From Cytidiella melzeri (lineage: Eukaryota > Basidiomycota > Agaricomycetes > Polyporales > Irpicaceae), in NCBI GenBank assembly GCA_022592445.1, contig JABYQR010000486.1, positions 1 to 27,763 of the forward strand: a DNA stretch of 27,763 bases, read 5' to 3'. Below, piece after piece: positions 8,394 to 18,515 of this stretch (position 1 is its first letter; the number at the start of each line of letters is the position of its first letter). The position numbers and the translations under genes are program-made. The notes under the pieces were generated by a model. The model was not told the origin of the DNA, made no database searches, and worked only from the letters and a program-made list of their open reading frames with translations.

Positions 8394-9864
8394 CTACCAC
8401 CCTAGTTGTTCCATCGTCCAACCCCAAACGGTCCCGTACTCGTCCGGTTTGTTGCAAAGCCTCATGTTCTTGTCCAGGGCGGAGATACGCCTAACATCCT
8501 CCGGGTCAAGCGTCGGTAGCTACAACGAGAAAGAGCACAGAAGAAGCGCAGTCAATGAACTATTCGGTCCAAAGGAGGGATTGATGCCTTCAAATTCGAA
8601 AGCAGAAACTTACGTTGACGTTCTCCTTCTGATGTTCGACGTTGTGGCTGGCAGGCACGACGACGACGCCACGAGCGAGGTGCCATGCGAGGGTGACTTG
8701 AGCTGGGGTCACGTTGTATTTAGCCGCGAGCTCGCCGAGCAGCGGGTCCGCGCGTACGGTGGCGTAACCTGGTTTGATAAGGCGACTAGCTTCAGATCGA
8801 GTGATATGGTGAAACCCCGAGATGCCATACCTGTCGGGGTGTAGGCAGTCATAACGATGGCTTTCTCTTTGCAATACTGCAGGAGATCTTCCTGAATGAG
8901 GTAGGGGTGCATTCTAAGGACTACCGCGTCAGTCGGTGGTGCCAAGACTAAGCGAAGAAGGGTTCGATGCTCACTCGACTTGGTTGACAGCGGGGACAAC
9001 CTTCGCAGTCTTGAGAAGAATCTCTAAGCTGAACGGCAGTGAGTTCCAACACACAAGACAGAACAGAGATCATTGCGTTCACGAACTTCTTGATTGAAAA
9101 GTTGCTAACTCCGATGGCCTTAGCTTTATTGCTGGTCTGATATATCTTCTCCATCGCAGCCCATGTCTCGGTGAACGGATGCTCCCTGGTCTTGGTAACA
9201 CCTCGCTCATCTTTTTCTACCTTGTTGTCATCTTCACAGCGATTGAGTATACAGTACAGATTGCAAGAGAACTTGCCACGTACCTGAGGCAATGACAGCC
9301 TGAGGCCAGTGCAGCAACCAAAGGTCTACGTAGTCGGTGTCGAGGTTCTTCAAGCTCGTGTTGATCGACTCTTCCTCTCGTCCAGGATGCTGCCATCTGT
9401 AAAGCTCGTCAGTTGTCCCCCAGAGTCGACGTCAAGCCCCACGCTTACGGAAGCTTGGTCGTGATCCAGACCTCTTCACGAGAGAGGCCTGCCTGCTTGA
9501 TGGCTCGACTCACGGCGGGTTCAGTACCTGGCAAATCACCCGGGAACTACATTCAGTGCTGCGATCACCTCAGCCAAATCTTACGCTGACCATATCCGAG
9601 CGCAGTATCGATGTGTCTGAATCCAGCCTACAACTCTGTCGTCAATATAGATTTCGAGAGCACTCGGGATCGAGCAAACCTGCAGAGCAGTATGCAGCCA
9701 CGGCTGCGCCTTGTCCCATTCTTCCGGAGTATTGCCACTCCAACTACCAGTACCTAGCCAGTGCGAATCAGCAACGTTCGGGAACGGAGGTAGTAGTGGC
9801 CGTGCTTACCAACTGCAGGGATTTCGGCACCGTTGTTGAGCTTGAACTTGGGAATCTGAGCCAT
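8394..9864 (-). CDS. Aldo-keto reductase (AKR), 10 exons, 301 aa
   Basis: NAD(P)H-dependent carbonyl reductase of the cytosolic (alpha/beta)8 AKR superfamily. Start ATG at 9862-9864 (MAQIPKFKLNNGAEIPAVG), stop at 8394-8396. Exons: 9810-9864, 9680-9753, 9591-9627, 9449-9527, 9284-9396, 9087-9216, 8975-9028, 8831-8913, 8614-8768, 8394-8519; the lengths sum to 302 codons. The catalytic tetrad is complete: Asp and Tyr in HIDTALGYG, Lys in WITTKLP, His in LLHWP. Other family marks are KAIGVSNFSI, PAVNQVEMHPYL and the C-terminal NKPDEYGTVWGW. The cofactor loop reads VVPASHNVEHQKEN instead of the usual IPKS...R..EN, so the Lys that normally meets the NADPH 2'-phosphate is Ala. Substrate unknown. A TATA box lies 65 bases upstream. 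Confidence 0.9.
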
Positions 9865-9928
9865 GACGGTGAGAAGTGAATTTATGTTGGTGGGGTGGGT
9901 GACGGATAGACTGCGTACCGCACTTTGC

Positions 9929-9935
9929 TATATAT
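9929..9935 (-). promoter_or_regulatory. TATA box of the aldo-keto reductase gene
   Basis: TATATAT (minus strand ACATATATAGC) lies 65 bases upstream of the ATG in the 176-bp gap to the next gene. It is the only strong TATA motif in that gap. Confidence 0.5.
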
Positions 9936-10040
9936 GTGTCTGGCTCATCTGTATATCCTTTCTGAAACTTAGAAATAACGATTGACTATCGTCATTGGAC
10001 CTTGTGACTGATAATGGCACAGGGAGTTTGGCGCAATGTA

Positions 10041-10804
10041 TTAGTAACTCTCTTCCTCCTCGTCGAACCACCGCTCTTCGTCATCCCGGTTAAGCGGAGG
10101 CTCCCACTTTTCGTCCCAGTCCACCTTGTCGTAATCTACAGACTGTAACGCGATAAACCGTCAGGGTGGTAGCCATGAATACCAAGCAGAAATGTGCGCA
10201 CGGGAAGTAGACCGTATATGAACTTCTCCTTCACTCGTCTCGCAAACACCGCATCGGCCTCTGCTGCCGTCATCTCTGAGTGTTCAGTCTCTAGCTCTTC
10301 CGTGCCGTCCTCTTCGTCCGAGTCCTCGTCTTCCTCTGGCAGGGACTCCTCCCACTCTCTCTGCTGTCTCCTCAGCTCACGCGCCAATTCCGCACCGCGC
10401 TCTTCCTCATATCCTCCCAATAAAGCTCCAAACTTGCCGACCTGTTTTGCTTTGCCGTCCAAGAAATCCTTGTCCGCCCATTCCTGCTCCTCTTTCGCAG
10501 TCTCCTTTCCCAAATCTACCGTGAACTTGCCTTGCCAGAGGGTGGGCCAAGCCGCCTTTGCATGCGAGCCACTGAATTCTGGAGGCTGCGATTCTGCGTA
10601 CCGAAGTCTTCTGTTGCGAATGGCAGGGATCTCACTCCGTTGTCTAGGGGTGACGAGGGTGGAAAACAGACTGAGGTGGTTTTGGGGTAGGTGTTGGAGG
10701 TGTTTCGTGAGAAAACTGACCGGAGACGTTGCAGGCGAGGGATTGTAGTTGTCCGGAAGACCTAGATATGAGAGTACAACTTTTATGTTTGTTGAGTCGG
10801 ACAT
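10041..10804 (-). CDS. CCDC97-like protein, 2 exons, 234 aa
   Basis: Exon 1 is 10202-10804 (ATG at 10802-10804) and exon 2 is 10041-10142. The 59-nt intron uses gtgcgc...gttacag. The C-terminal half has the features of the coiled-coil domain 97 family: ADAVFARRVKEKFIYGLLP, SVDYDKVDWDEKWEPP, then the acidic end DDEERWFDEEEESY. The middle has an acidic run (EEDEDSDEEDGTEELE). Human CCDC97 associates with the SF3b splicing complex; a nuclear splicing-linked role here is inferred from that. The N-terminal 60 residues are not recognisable. It is transcribed divergently from the DUF676 gene across 123 bases. The 222-residue frame without splicing ends in intron sequence and lacks the diagnostic tail. 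Confidence 0.82.
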
Positions 10805-10927
10805 GTTCGAATATCAAGTAGCAGTTTGAGTTGTGCATTGAGCGCTAGCGGTCGGGCAGCCCGTGATCATGCTCACTTTCCACGGCGATTGTCAGTTCTC
10901 TCTGGTCGACATCACCTAAGACTCACC
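10805..10927. promoter_or_regulatory. Bidirectional promoter, CCDC97-like / DUF676
   Basis: Only 123 bases separate the two start codons, so the upstream regions must overlap. No TATA box is visible. An in-frame TTG/ATG-like extension of the + gene at 10826 was not used because it would lie 22 bases from the opposite start. Confidence 0.5.
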
Positions 10928-12678
10928 ATGTCCCAGTCAGATCTCAAAGCTGGACTTTCACATGAGGACACTGGGCAAACACCTTCCTCACTGAGCTCAC
11001 CCCAGGAGTTGTTGCTCATCATCTTCATCCATGGGTAATTCGCCAATTCCAGTCCTTTGCTTCCGAGCTGATAACCAGCGCACATTTCCCAGCTTCAAAG
11101 GGACAGAGTCGACATTCGGCAAGTTTCCAGAGAGGTTGCAACATACCCTCTCGACTACGGTACAGAACATCCACGTCGAGAGCATCTTGTTCCCAGCCTA
11201 CGAGGTTCTTCATCTCCCCATATCGCATGCTCGCTCTACACTGACATTTAACATTGAACGTATAGACCAAAGGAGAGCTAGTAAGCTTCACACTACTATC
11301 AGCGTTCAGTATAACCTGAACCTCAAAGAACGCAGCCGTCATACGCTTCGCAGACTGGCTGACCAATCTCGTGGTCCAGAAAGAAGTCGCTCATGGTACA
11401 GGGGGAGGAGCTGGCAAGGCGAGGATTGTACTGTGTGGGCACAGGTGTGTACAGTTTAATTGTGCCCCTCGTTTCCATTGCTCAATACCTTTAAACATCT
11501 TGTAGTATGGGCGGTTTACTTGCTGCTGATGCACTGATCGAATTCGTGCGCACTCGAGCAGACCCTACAGCACCGTTATGGCCTAATATCGTCGCTTGTC
11601 TCGCATTTGACACTCCCGTAAGGCTGCGTATCATCAAACTCCCACACCATCCTAACATACTCCTGCAGTATCTTGGACTCCATCCTGCGGTGTTCAAGAA
11701 TAGCGCAACACAAGCTGCGGGCTACGTCAAGCAAGCACACGAACTATTCTCCGCTACCTCAAACTTTTTCGGATCGGGTTCAAAAACGGCACCTGCGCCG
11801 CTCGTTCCGCCCAAAGCTCCTGTAGCGGCCCTGCCCGCACCACCGCCCTCTCCGGGACGTAGTGGTGGCGGATGGAAGAAGTGGGCGCCTGCAGCCTACG
11901 CTGTAGGTGGTGCGTTCCTCGCGGCTAGTGCGGCTGGTGCCGCATATTACAAACGGGACAACATTGGCGTTGGATACGCGTGGGCGACGGACCATATGAA
12001 GTATGTCGGAAACCTCTGGGACGAGGCGACGTTAAAGAAACGGCTGGATGACCTGTTCCAGATCGAGGAAAAGATGGGTGTGATGTTCAGAACGTCAGTA
12101 GTTCCTCCTTTCTGCGCTGGTTAAACATTGTGGGTTGGATTGCATGCTAACTGACCTGTGTGATGCAAAGCTTCTATACGTACCTGCCGCCTTCAAACCC
12201 ATCTCATCCGACCCCGCGCACGTTCATGATCCTACCAAAGGCACATTCAGCGTACGTCTCGCATTTCCTCCAAGCACCGAACACGATCGCTGGAGACGAG
12301 ATCGAGGCCCACACGGGGATGTTTGATGGGAAAACAAACGACGGGTATTACGAGTTGGGCTTGATCACGGCACAGTTGATGCGAGATGTTATGCTTGCTA
12401 GTCGGAACGATGATATGGAGACGAAGAAGGAGGTGGCGAAGCATCCCTCGGGAGAGGAGAATGCGATGAAGTTGAGTGACGATGTGGGTGCTGAGATTGC
12501 CAACGAGCGTGAAGAGAATGATGGCGAAGGTGAAGCCAGTAGATTGGGCAATGAGGTGAAGGAAGAGGACAAAGAAGCGGAAGAGGACGATGAGGAGGAA
12601 GACGAAGAGGGAAACGAGGACGAGGACGAGGATGAGGATGAGGATGAGGATGAGGACGAGGAGGGCGAAGGCGAAGAA

Positions 12679-12710
<32 letters not shown>

Positions 12711-12786
12711 TGAGAACGATGAGGACGAAGAGGATGAAGAGGAAGTACAAGCTCACAATAAAGATAACACCAAGACCAAGTCATGA
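10928..12786 (+). CDS. DUF676 (lipase-like alpha/beta hydrolase) protein with acidic tail, 7 exons, 500 aa
   Basis: Exons: 10928-11034, 11093-11204, 11266-11280, 11329-11444, 11506-11617, 11669-12093, 12171-12786 (501 codons). The hydrolase fold shows as LLLIIFIHGFKGTESTFG (oxyanion region), FPAYETKGEL and the nucleophile elbow LCGHSMGG with Ser117. Then come LAFDTPYLGLHP and, after a Pro-rich linker, a hydrophobic Ala/Gly segment at about residues 226-247 that may be a membrane anchor. A conserved C-terminal part (ILPKAHSAYVSHF, NDGYYELGLITAQLM) leads to a ~100-residue Glu/Asp tail. Substrate unknown; the family includes putative lipases and serine esterases. Exon 3 is a 15-nt microexon (TKGEL). 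Exon 2 has a weak donor (gttctt). Confidence 0.88.
12590..12745 (+). repeat. GA(G/C)GA-type trinucleotide-rich coding repeat
   Basis: Runs of GAGGAC and GAGGAT encode alternating Glu-Asp in the acidic tail of the DUF676 protein. It is a likely site of length polymorphism in units of six bases. Confidence 0.8.
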
Positions 12787-12928
12787 TCAGAGACAGAGGT
12801 TGTATACTCAAATCAAGAACACGGAGCAATCATTGCTGGACCTAGCACACATAGATGTTGTGCAATGCACATGTATTCTGATATGTACAACAACGACAAG
12901 CTATCTTCCAAGTTACATTGTGCGATGT

Positions 12929-13740
12929 CTACCGCGCCAAATGTTTGAGCGACAGGTGCATAGCATACGCATCTTCACCATCCGCATCTGCGAGAGAGAA
13001 GATATCACTCAGGTTATCAAGTCCACGGCAATCATATGGAATTTACGCACAGTATTTTTTCTCGATATTCTTCACAGTGAACCCCAGGGTGTCTTTATAC
13101 AACGCCAGCGCCGCTCTGTTTGACTTTCGTACATGCAGCGACACATACGAGGCTCTATAAACCGTAGCCATCGCTTCTTCTAGACCCACCACACGCACCA
13201 CCACGTCAAATCTCCTGAACACCCGACTTTGACAACCAACTCACGAGACTGCACCATCAACCTCTTCGCCAGACCCAATCTTCGATACGACCGCAACACC
13301 GATATTGAGGTAACATGTCCGTGTGGCTCCTCGCCTTCGTTGACATCTTCTTCCCTGGCATCATGGTCACTGCAACTCAGCATAATCTGACGCAACACCA
13401 AAAAAATGGCAAGAAAAAGGGTGCAACACACATTTTAGCAAGGATGTATCCCACTATCCGTCCCTTGTGGTCTTCGGCGACATACGACAGTTGCGGCCAT
13501 GTTAGCGCATGATAGAGGTCTGATTAGAGACACCAGAGCACAGGTTGAGAGAGCTGCCAGAGGAAAACGAAAGCAAGGGGGGAACACGCACAGTACTTCA
13601 TGGTGTAGTTTTCAGGCAGATTTTGCAAGTTGCAGGCTTGCATGCCCGTAAGGTCATCTACCTGGCGTTTCTCAGTTCTAATTTACCATGCGTAGCGAGG
13701 GAATATCATCCTCACGTACCGTTGCTAGGCGAATGTTCAT
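12929..13740 (-). CDS. NAA10: N-alpha-acetyltransferase NAA10/ARD1, NatA catalytic subunit, 6 exons, 158 aa
   Basis: Acetylates N-termini of nascent proteins at the ribosome with the NAA15 partner. Exons: 13720-13740, 13592-13661, 13432-13519, 13245-13354, 13051-13179, 12929-12987 (159 codons). Diagnostic sequence: start [11 protein letters not shown], then [59 protein letters not shown] with the acetyl-CoA loop [26 protein letters not shown], and [13 protein letters not shown] near the end. At 158 aa it holds the catalytic GNAT domain with almost no C-terminal extension, while animal NAA10 has an acidic tail. The start is fixed by the conserved MNIR. It is tail-to-tail with the DUF676 gene (142-base gap). 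Confidence 0.95.
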
Positions 13741-14003
13741 TGTAGAGCGAGATGATGGCCGTGGATCAAGGTCAGTCTGGCTTGGGCGCGCACTGGTGCA
13801 GTTTAGACGACGTCAATATAACTTGATCGAGGTTCGTCAGACACACAATTCGCAATGAAAGTGTGTGGTATGAATGGCAACATGTTACAGGATTTTTGGA
13901 CTACTTACTCGAGTATGCGGCAGTTGGGGGTATATAGGAGTTCCTTGCGAAAAGCTGACAGTGTCAGACAACATCGGTGGTTCTACAAGCTAATACACAT
14001 GCT

Positions 14004-16932
14004 TCATTGTCCTTGAAACTCTCCGCTTCTATGACGACTCGAAGAGCCCGCCACTCCGTCTGGTTGACTGCCATTGGGCCCACCTCGTCCGAAGAAGAAC
14101 GAGCTCGCGTACTGTTCGGCGGCAGTTATCGTGTTACGCAGACTGCGCTTGACGCTCCTCCCCCTAGCATCGACATCCTGACCGTTCACGTATTGCTCAG
14201 GCCCAAGAGCGGACTGTACTGATTCCTGTAGTTCTCGCGTAGTCAACGAATCGGCGTCTGAACCAGCAGCGTCAGAAGGAACAAGAGTCCAGCTGGACGC
14301 TGCCTCCACTCGCGGCGGGGGATGCTGGTACGAATTCGAGGAATCCGCCAACACAGGGTTAAAGCCATTCACTTGGTCACCATACACTGCATGCGCTGAT
14401 GCGCTCAGCGGTAGGCTGCCATATGTCGCGCTACGCGGAGGGGACACTAAGACCACCGAGTCTCCTGTCCATCGGCTGCTGGGTTGATAGCCTGCCTGAT
14501 CTCCCCCTCGTCCATGGCCAATCTCAGCAAAGACTAGGTCAGGAGTCAATACTCCTGCCCGAGTGGGTTGGAGCGTCGCGTCGGTGTAGTTGCGAAAAAA
14601 CGCTGTGCCAGTAGAATGATTGGTTCCGCCGCTGCGGTTGGATGCCGCTTCGCTGGGCGTGGGTGATGTCGATGCTTCTATGATAGGAAGGTGGCCAAAT
14701 CCTCTTGCCCGTCTTAGCGGCCCAGCAGTCGGAGTAGGGGCCGCAGGCTGCATATAGGAGACAGTGCCGTGATGAATCGGTACGCTGTGCCTTGCTACCG
14801 GCATCGATGCGCGTTCCCGGCTCATGAGCAGCTCGCGGCCGGGATTGGGTGGATTATAATGAGGCTGGACGTCTACCGGGACGTTATGGATTGGAATGAC
14901 GGGCCGCAGAGTTCGATGATCAGCAAAAATAACAGTTCCGTGACGGGCTGCCCCATGGTGTACATACTCTTCCTCGTCGTCATCGTCATCCTCATCCTCA
15001 CCATCATCGACTATGTCTATGTGCATATGGTCGTGCGCGTATGCTTCGTCGTCGTCGTCGTCGTCGTCATATTCAGTACCGCTGCCACCGGTGATTTCGT
15101 CGGTGATGGTATTGAAGAGTTCTGCAAGAAAGTCACGTAACTCAGAGACGCCTTTTCCTGAGTATACACAAAACGACGAGCGTTGGGTACTGTTGAAGTC
15201 CTATAGGCCACACATAGTCAAGAGCAATTCGCGGACAGGGAGACAAACATACTGGAGGCGGATCGCGACAAAATTGTTGCAGCTCTGGTCGTCGGAAGGC
15301 AGGAATACCGGTCAAACTAAGGTGCGTCAACTTGTGCAGCTTTTGCAACAAGAAATGGACGGCCATGACCGATATTTGGTCACAGTAGGACAAATGTATG
15401 CGCTCCAGCGTAGAATGTCGCTCCGCAAGCGAATAAATGGCCTGGTCAGTGAGGTTGTTCACTCGGACAAGACCTATTCGGCGGAGCTTTTGCAAGCCAG
15501 AAAGCTCAAAGACTGACATATCTGTGAGCTGGACGCAATCTAGTCCAGACGAGGAAACAATCAACAAAGGCTGTTATCGCGAAACGGATAACATACTGGC
15601 GAGATCAATATATCTCAAACGTGTGCATGCTCGGGCTAGTGAGCGAATTGACCGATCCGTAATGCTTCCGGCGTGGCCCAAATGCAGATAATGCAGATGT
15701 TTGCCTACACTGCAAATGGCTTCGACAGCGCGATCTGTGACGAGACTGCACTTCGCAAGAACGAGGTTGCGAATTTTCGGGGCAGCAGCGACAATTCCTT
15801 CGATAGCATCGTCGGTTATGAGGGAGCAACCGGTCAGGTCAAGCATGCGAAGGTGGTGATAGGAGCGACTCATATGCAGAGGGGGAAGCTTATCACTCAG
15901 CAGGATGTTACTCGTTGGGAAGGGGTTGGTGCCTATTTGTGCGAGAATCTCTGGCTTCGGTGGTGCCGGGAACGCGGTGTCAGTGAGCTCGACACACCGA
16001 GACAGACGCAATTCTCGCATGTTGCCGCTAAACATCCACAAATCCCGGATAGACACATCAGTGACGAGCTTGCAGTGGTTGAGGTCAAGTTCCAACAGCA
16101 GAGGACAAGACTTTGCAAGGGCGGAGACGGCCTGGTCGGTGATCTGCTCAACTCCACTGAGCTTCACCCTTCGGAGAAGGGGACAATTGGCTGCGAGTGC
16201 AAGAATTCCCTTGTCTGAGACCTTCTTGCATCCGCCAAGGTTGATTCCTTGGAGGCGCTTCGTCGACGACGCAAGTGCGACGATTGCCCTGTCCGATGCC
16301 TCTGCAACTCCGGTAAGATCTAGGGCCACGAGGTTGGGGCAGCAGGGGAGCACTCTGGCAAGTGCGCCATCACTGAGGGCACTGCAGTTGATCAAGGTGA
16401 GGCGTTCGAGCCTGACGCACTGCGTGAGGCGCGTGAACAAGATGTCTGTGAGGTCTGTGCCCAAGTAGAGGAAGTTGAGGCGACGAATGAACCGGGCGTA
16501 GAGGAACGTTTGGTCGTCCTTGGATAAAGCTCGCATCATCTTTCCCAGAGTGTCGAGTTTGGAAAAGTTGGGCCTGTGCCATAGCAGTTCTACAGAGCAT
16601 TCGCACCAGGCGCGACAAACGAGTATGGTGTGGTAGAGGTCGCGTGAGGAGTGCAAGTGTTTGAGAATGTGAATGAGTATCTCTGGAGGTAATCTGCTAG
16701 CAGGCGATGATTGTGATTTGCCTGGGACCGCGGGGGACAAGGGATAGGGAAAGGGCGATTTCGACCATTGCGCAGGAGAGATCGCGACTGGTTCAGACGA
16801 GGCGTAGAAAGTGGACTTGTTAAAATCGTTGTCGTCGTCGTCTTCGGAGAGGGAGGTGCTGGACTGCGCTGGAGAGCTGTGCTTGTACACCGCAGAGCGC
16901 GATGAGCTCGTATGCTTTCCTGGCGTCCTCAT
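14004..16932 (-). CDS. GRR1: GRR1-type F-box / leucine-rich-repeat protein, SCF ubiquitin ligase subunit, 3 exons, 939 aa
   Basis: Substrate receptor of an SCF E3 ligase; in yeast Grr1 links glucose sensing to degradation of cyclins and Mth1. Exons: 15597-16932, 15253-15539, 14004-15200 (940 codons). Order: disordered Ser/Asp-rich N-terminus, F-box at about 80-124 (LPPEILIHILKHLHSSRDLY), then about a dozen LRRs of the amino-terminal-Cys type (LDLTGVAEASDRAIVALA, INLGGCKKVSDKGILALA, LDLNHCKLVTDVSIRDLW), ending with HLSLTGIPAFRRPELQQFCR. After the LRRs come two Asp/Glu runs and a ~300-residue disordered tail. ATG 16930-16932 (MRTPGK) is chosen; the open frame extends 10 codons further only to a GTG. 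The divergent neighbour starts 85 bases away. Confidence 0.92.
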
Positions 16933-17016
16933 CGTGGTTGGCGACAACAGCGGCGGCAGCACGTGGAGAAACAGTCAGCGGCCAATTCGACGGCGCTTAC
17001 GTCAGATCCCAGGTTG

Positions 17017-17686
17017 ATGGACGAAAGTCACGAAGGCGAGTATGCTGTTCTCAAAATCATCGTCACCGCGCCCTCGTCTCCCGACATACAGCATACAAAT
17101 CCGAGACTTAACCCTCTCAAGGACTGCAGCGCATCGTCAAACGACGCCACCACCACCTCACCTACTACCCCCCTAATGCCCTCGCCACAAAATCGCTCTT
17201 CTACCACACCTCCTGCCCCTCTTTCTCATTTCGAAAACTTGCTGGTACACTCAAAGCTGCCGGAACCTGGTCCTGCGTATTTCTATGCGAGACGAGACCT
17301 GTGGCTTTCGCCTCAGCCTAAATACTCGCGCGCGCCCTCATCCTTACCCAGACCAAAAAACCCACAACTTCAGTCGTATTTGGAAGGTCCAGTAGAGATT
17401 CTCTGTAAAGATTCAATGTGGCAAGGAGGACTGGGAAAGCTATGCGAGCGAATATTGAACAGAGAGGTCCTCGCAAACAGGCTACCGCTGCGACATCTCG
17501 TTCGTTCTCTTGCAGATGTCACTCGCGACATGGTACTCACTGACCAAGTGATGATACATGTAGGTGAAGCTCTTGCAAGCCAGCTGGATGGTTGACGACC
17601 TCTGGCCGAAGGGGCAGGCTGCCCCTTCGTCAGACGAAGACCAAGCCAAGCAGGGACCCAGTGGCGAGGCGTGCGGAGATACATAA
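17017..17686 (+). CDS. Unrecognised small protein, 2 exons, 207 aa
   Basis: Start ATG 17017-17019 (MDESHEGEYAVLKII). Exon 1 is 17017-17517 and exon 2 is 17564-17686, with a 46-nt intron gtcact...catgtag. Splicing replaces a weak tail with VKLLQASWMVDDLWPKG, which looks properly coding. Visible features are a Ser/Thr/Pro-rich middle, then GPAYFYARRDLWLSP, EGPVEILCKDSMWQGGLGKL and NRLPLRHLVRSLADVKLLQA, and an acidic/Gln C-terminus. There is no signal peptide or membrane segment. I do not recognise the family. The donor is not canonical GTRNGT, so the 3' structure is less certain than the 5' part. An unspliced reading would stop at 17595 (192 aa). Confidence 0.65.
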
Positions 17687-17928
17687 CACTCACGTCCACC
17701 ACCTTTGGGACAGCGCGAGCCTTAGGCTACTAAGCCCTCACGTCGCGGCTTCGTTCGCACCAGTGGCAGCAAAGCGCTTTTCCCCTAAGAGCGGTCTCCA
17801 CTTTGTATTTTTCTGATGCGCAGTGTGCGTGATAGAAATTTTTTTGATAGTATACATGGTGTCGAGCACCTGCAGAGTCGCCGAATATGTTGGCAGTAGT
17901 GGCAGAAGTGTGTTCTGCACAACCTCTT

Positions 17929-18375
17929 TCACCGGGATGGAGGGGATACCTGCAAGCAAAAATTCAATTAGGTTCGTCAACTGCAGCATGACGCACGTAC
18001 CAAGATTACCCCGTCTCCTCGTACAAATAGCATGTCCATTTTGCGCTTTGCAATCTAGCGGCTCGGAGTTAGCAGAGGCGGTTGGAATACAAAATAAAGA
18101 CGGATGAGCTTGCATTCACGGTTCCTCCTGGAGCACCTTCTTGTGGGTCGACGATCATAATCTTCTCTTCTACGTCGCTGAGTATGAGGTTCATATGGCC
18201 ATCGTATGCCTAAAGAAATTAGCTATAGCATCATCGTGTGTGAGGAACCAAAAGCTGATCTCACATGCAGTACACCAGTCAGTTCACGATCTCCCCGAAG
18301 TTTCACAAAGACGCGCTCACTTAGGGACAGTCTTATGAGATCGAATGGCTCCTGGATAGTCAAGGAGGGGTCCAT
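17929..18375 (-). CDS. LSM3: U6 snRNA-associated Sm-like protein LSm3, 4 exons, 93 aa
   Basis: Part of the LSm2-8 ring on U6 snRNA in the nucleus and the LSm1-7 ring in cytoplasmic mRNA decay. Exons: 18265-18375, 18114-18209, 18001-18054, 17929-17949 (94 codons, all phase 0). The Sm1 motif covers [20 protein letters not shown] and [15 protein letters not shown]. Sm2 is [17 protein letters not shown]. The second intron (18055-18113) is of the GC-AG class: it begins GCAAGC, has a good branch site CTAAC, and ends CTAG. Without that intron the frame loses Sm2, so the donor is well supported. It is divergent from U1C. Confidence 0.93.
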
Positions 18376-18515
18376 GGGTGAACGTCGTGTACAGAAGAGA
18401 TGTGGTCGCGTTCAAGTCGCGACTCGAAAAGGGGGCGGCTATCAGCCACGTGTGGCTCGACCTTGCAAAGCCGGTAGTGGCGGCAATCCTTCGTCCTTCC
18501 TTAACGTCGACCACC
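18376..18515. promoter_or_regulatory. Shared LSm3 / U1C promoter with CACGTG
   Basis: 140 bases between the two start codons. CACGTG at 18447-18452 sits almost midway (72 and 64 bases from the starts), inside the near-palindrome AGCCACGTGTGGCT, next to GGGGGCGGC at 18431-18439. CACGTG is bound by bHLH factors such as Cbf1; its use here is inferred. Confidence 0.55.

Noticed and set aside
10194..10748. 184-codon frame on + opposite the CCDC97-like gene
   Set aside because: Ser-rich antisense shadow of Glu/Asp/Arg codons of a well supported gene.
12247..12756. Long minus-strand frames over the acidic repeat (hydrophobic Val/Leu/Ile run)
   Set aside because: Antisense of GAG/GAT codons of the DUF676 tail; would look like a membrane protein but is an artefact.
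15673..16468. + frames of 181 and 187 codons over GRR1
   Set aside because: Antisense of the leucine-rich repeats; no independent support.
17829..18107. Minus/plus frames around the LSm3 3' region, including a 125-codon frame
   Set aside because: Mostly intron and 3' flank of LSm3 read without splicing; the spliced LSm3 explains the coding signal.
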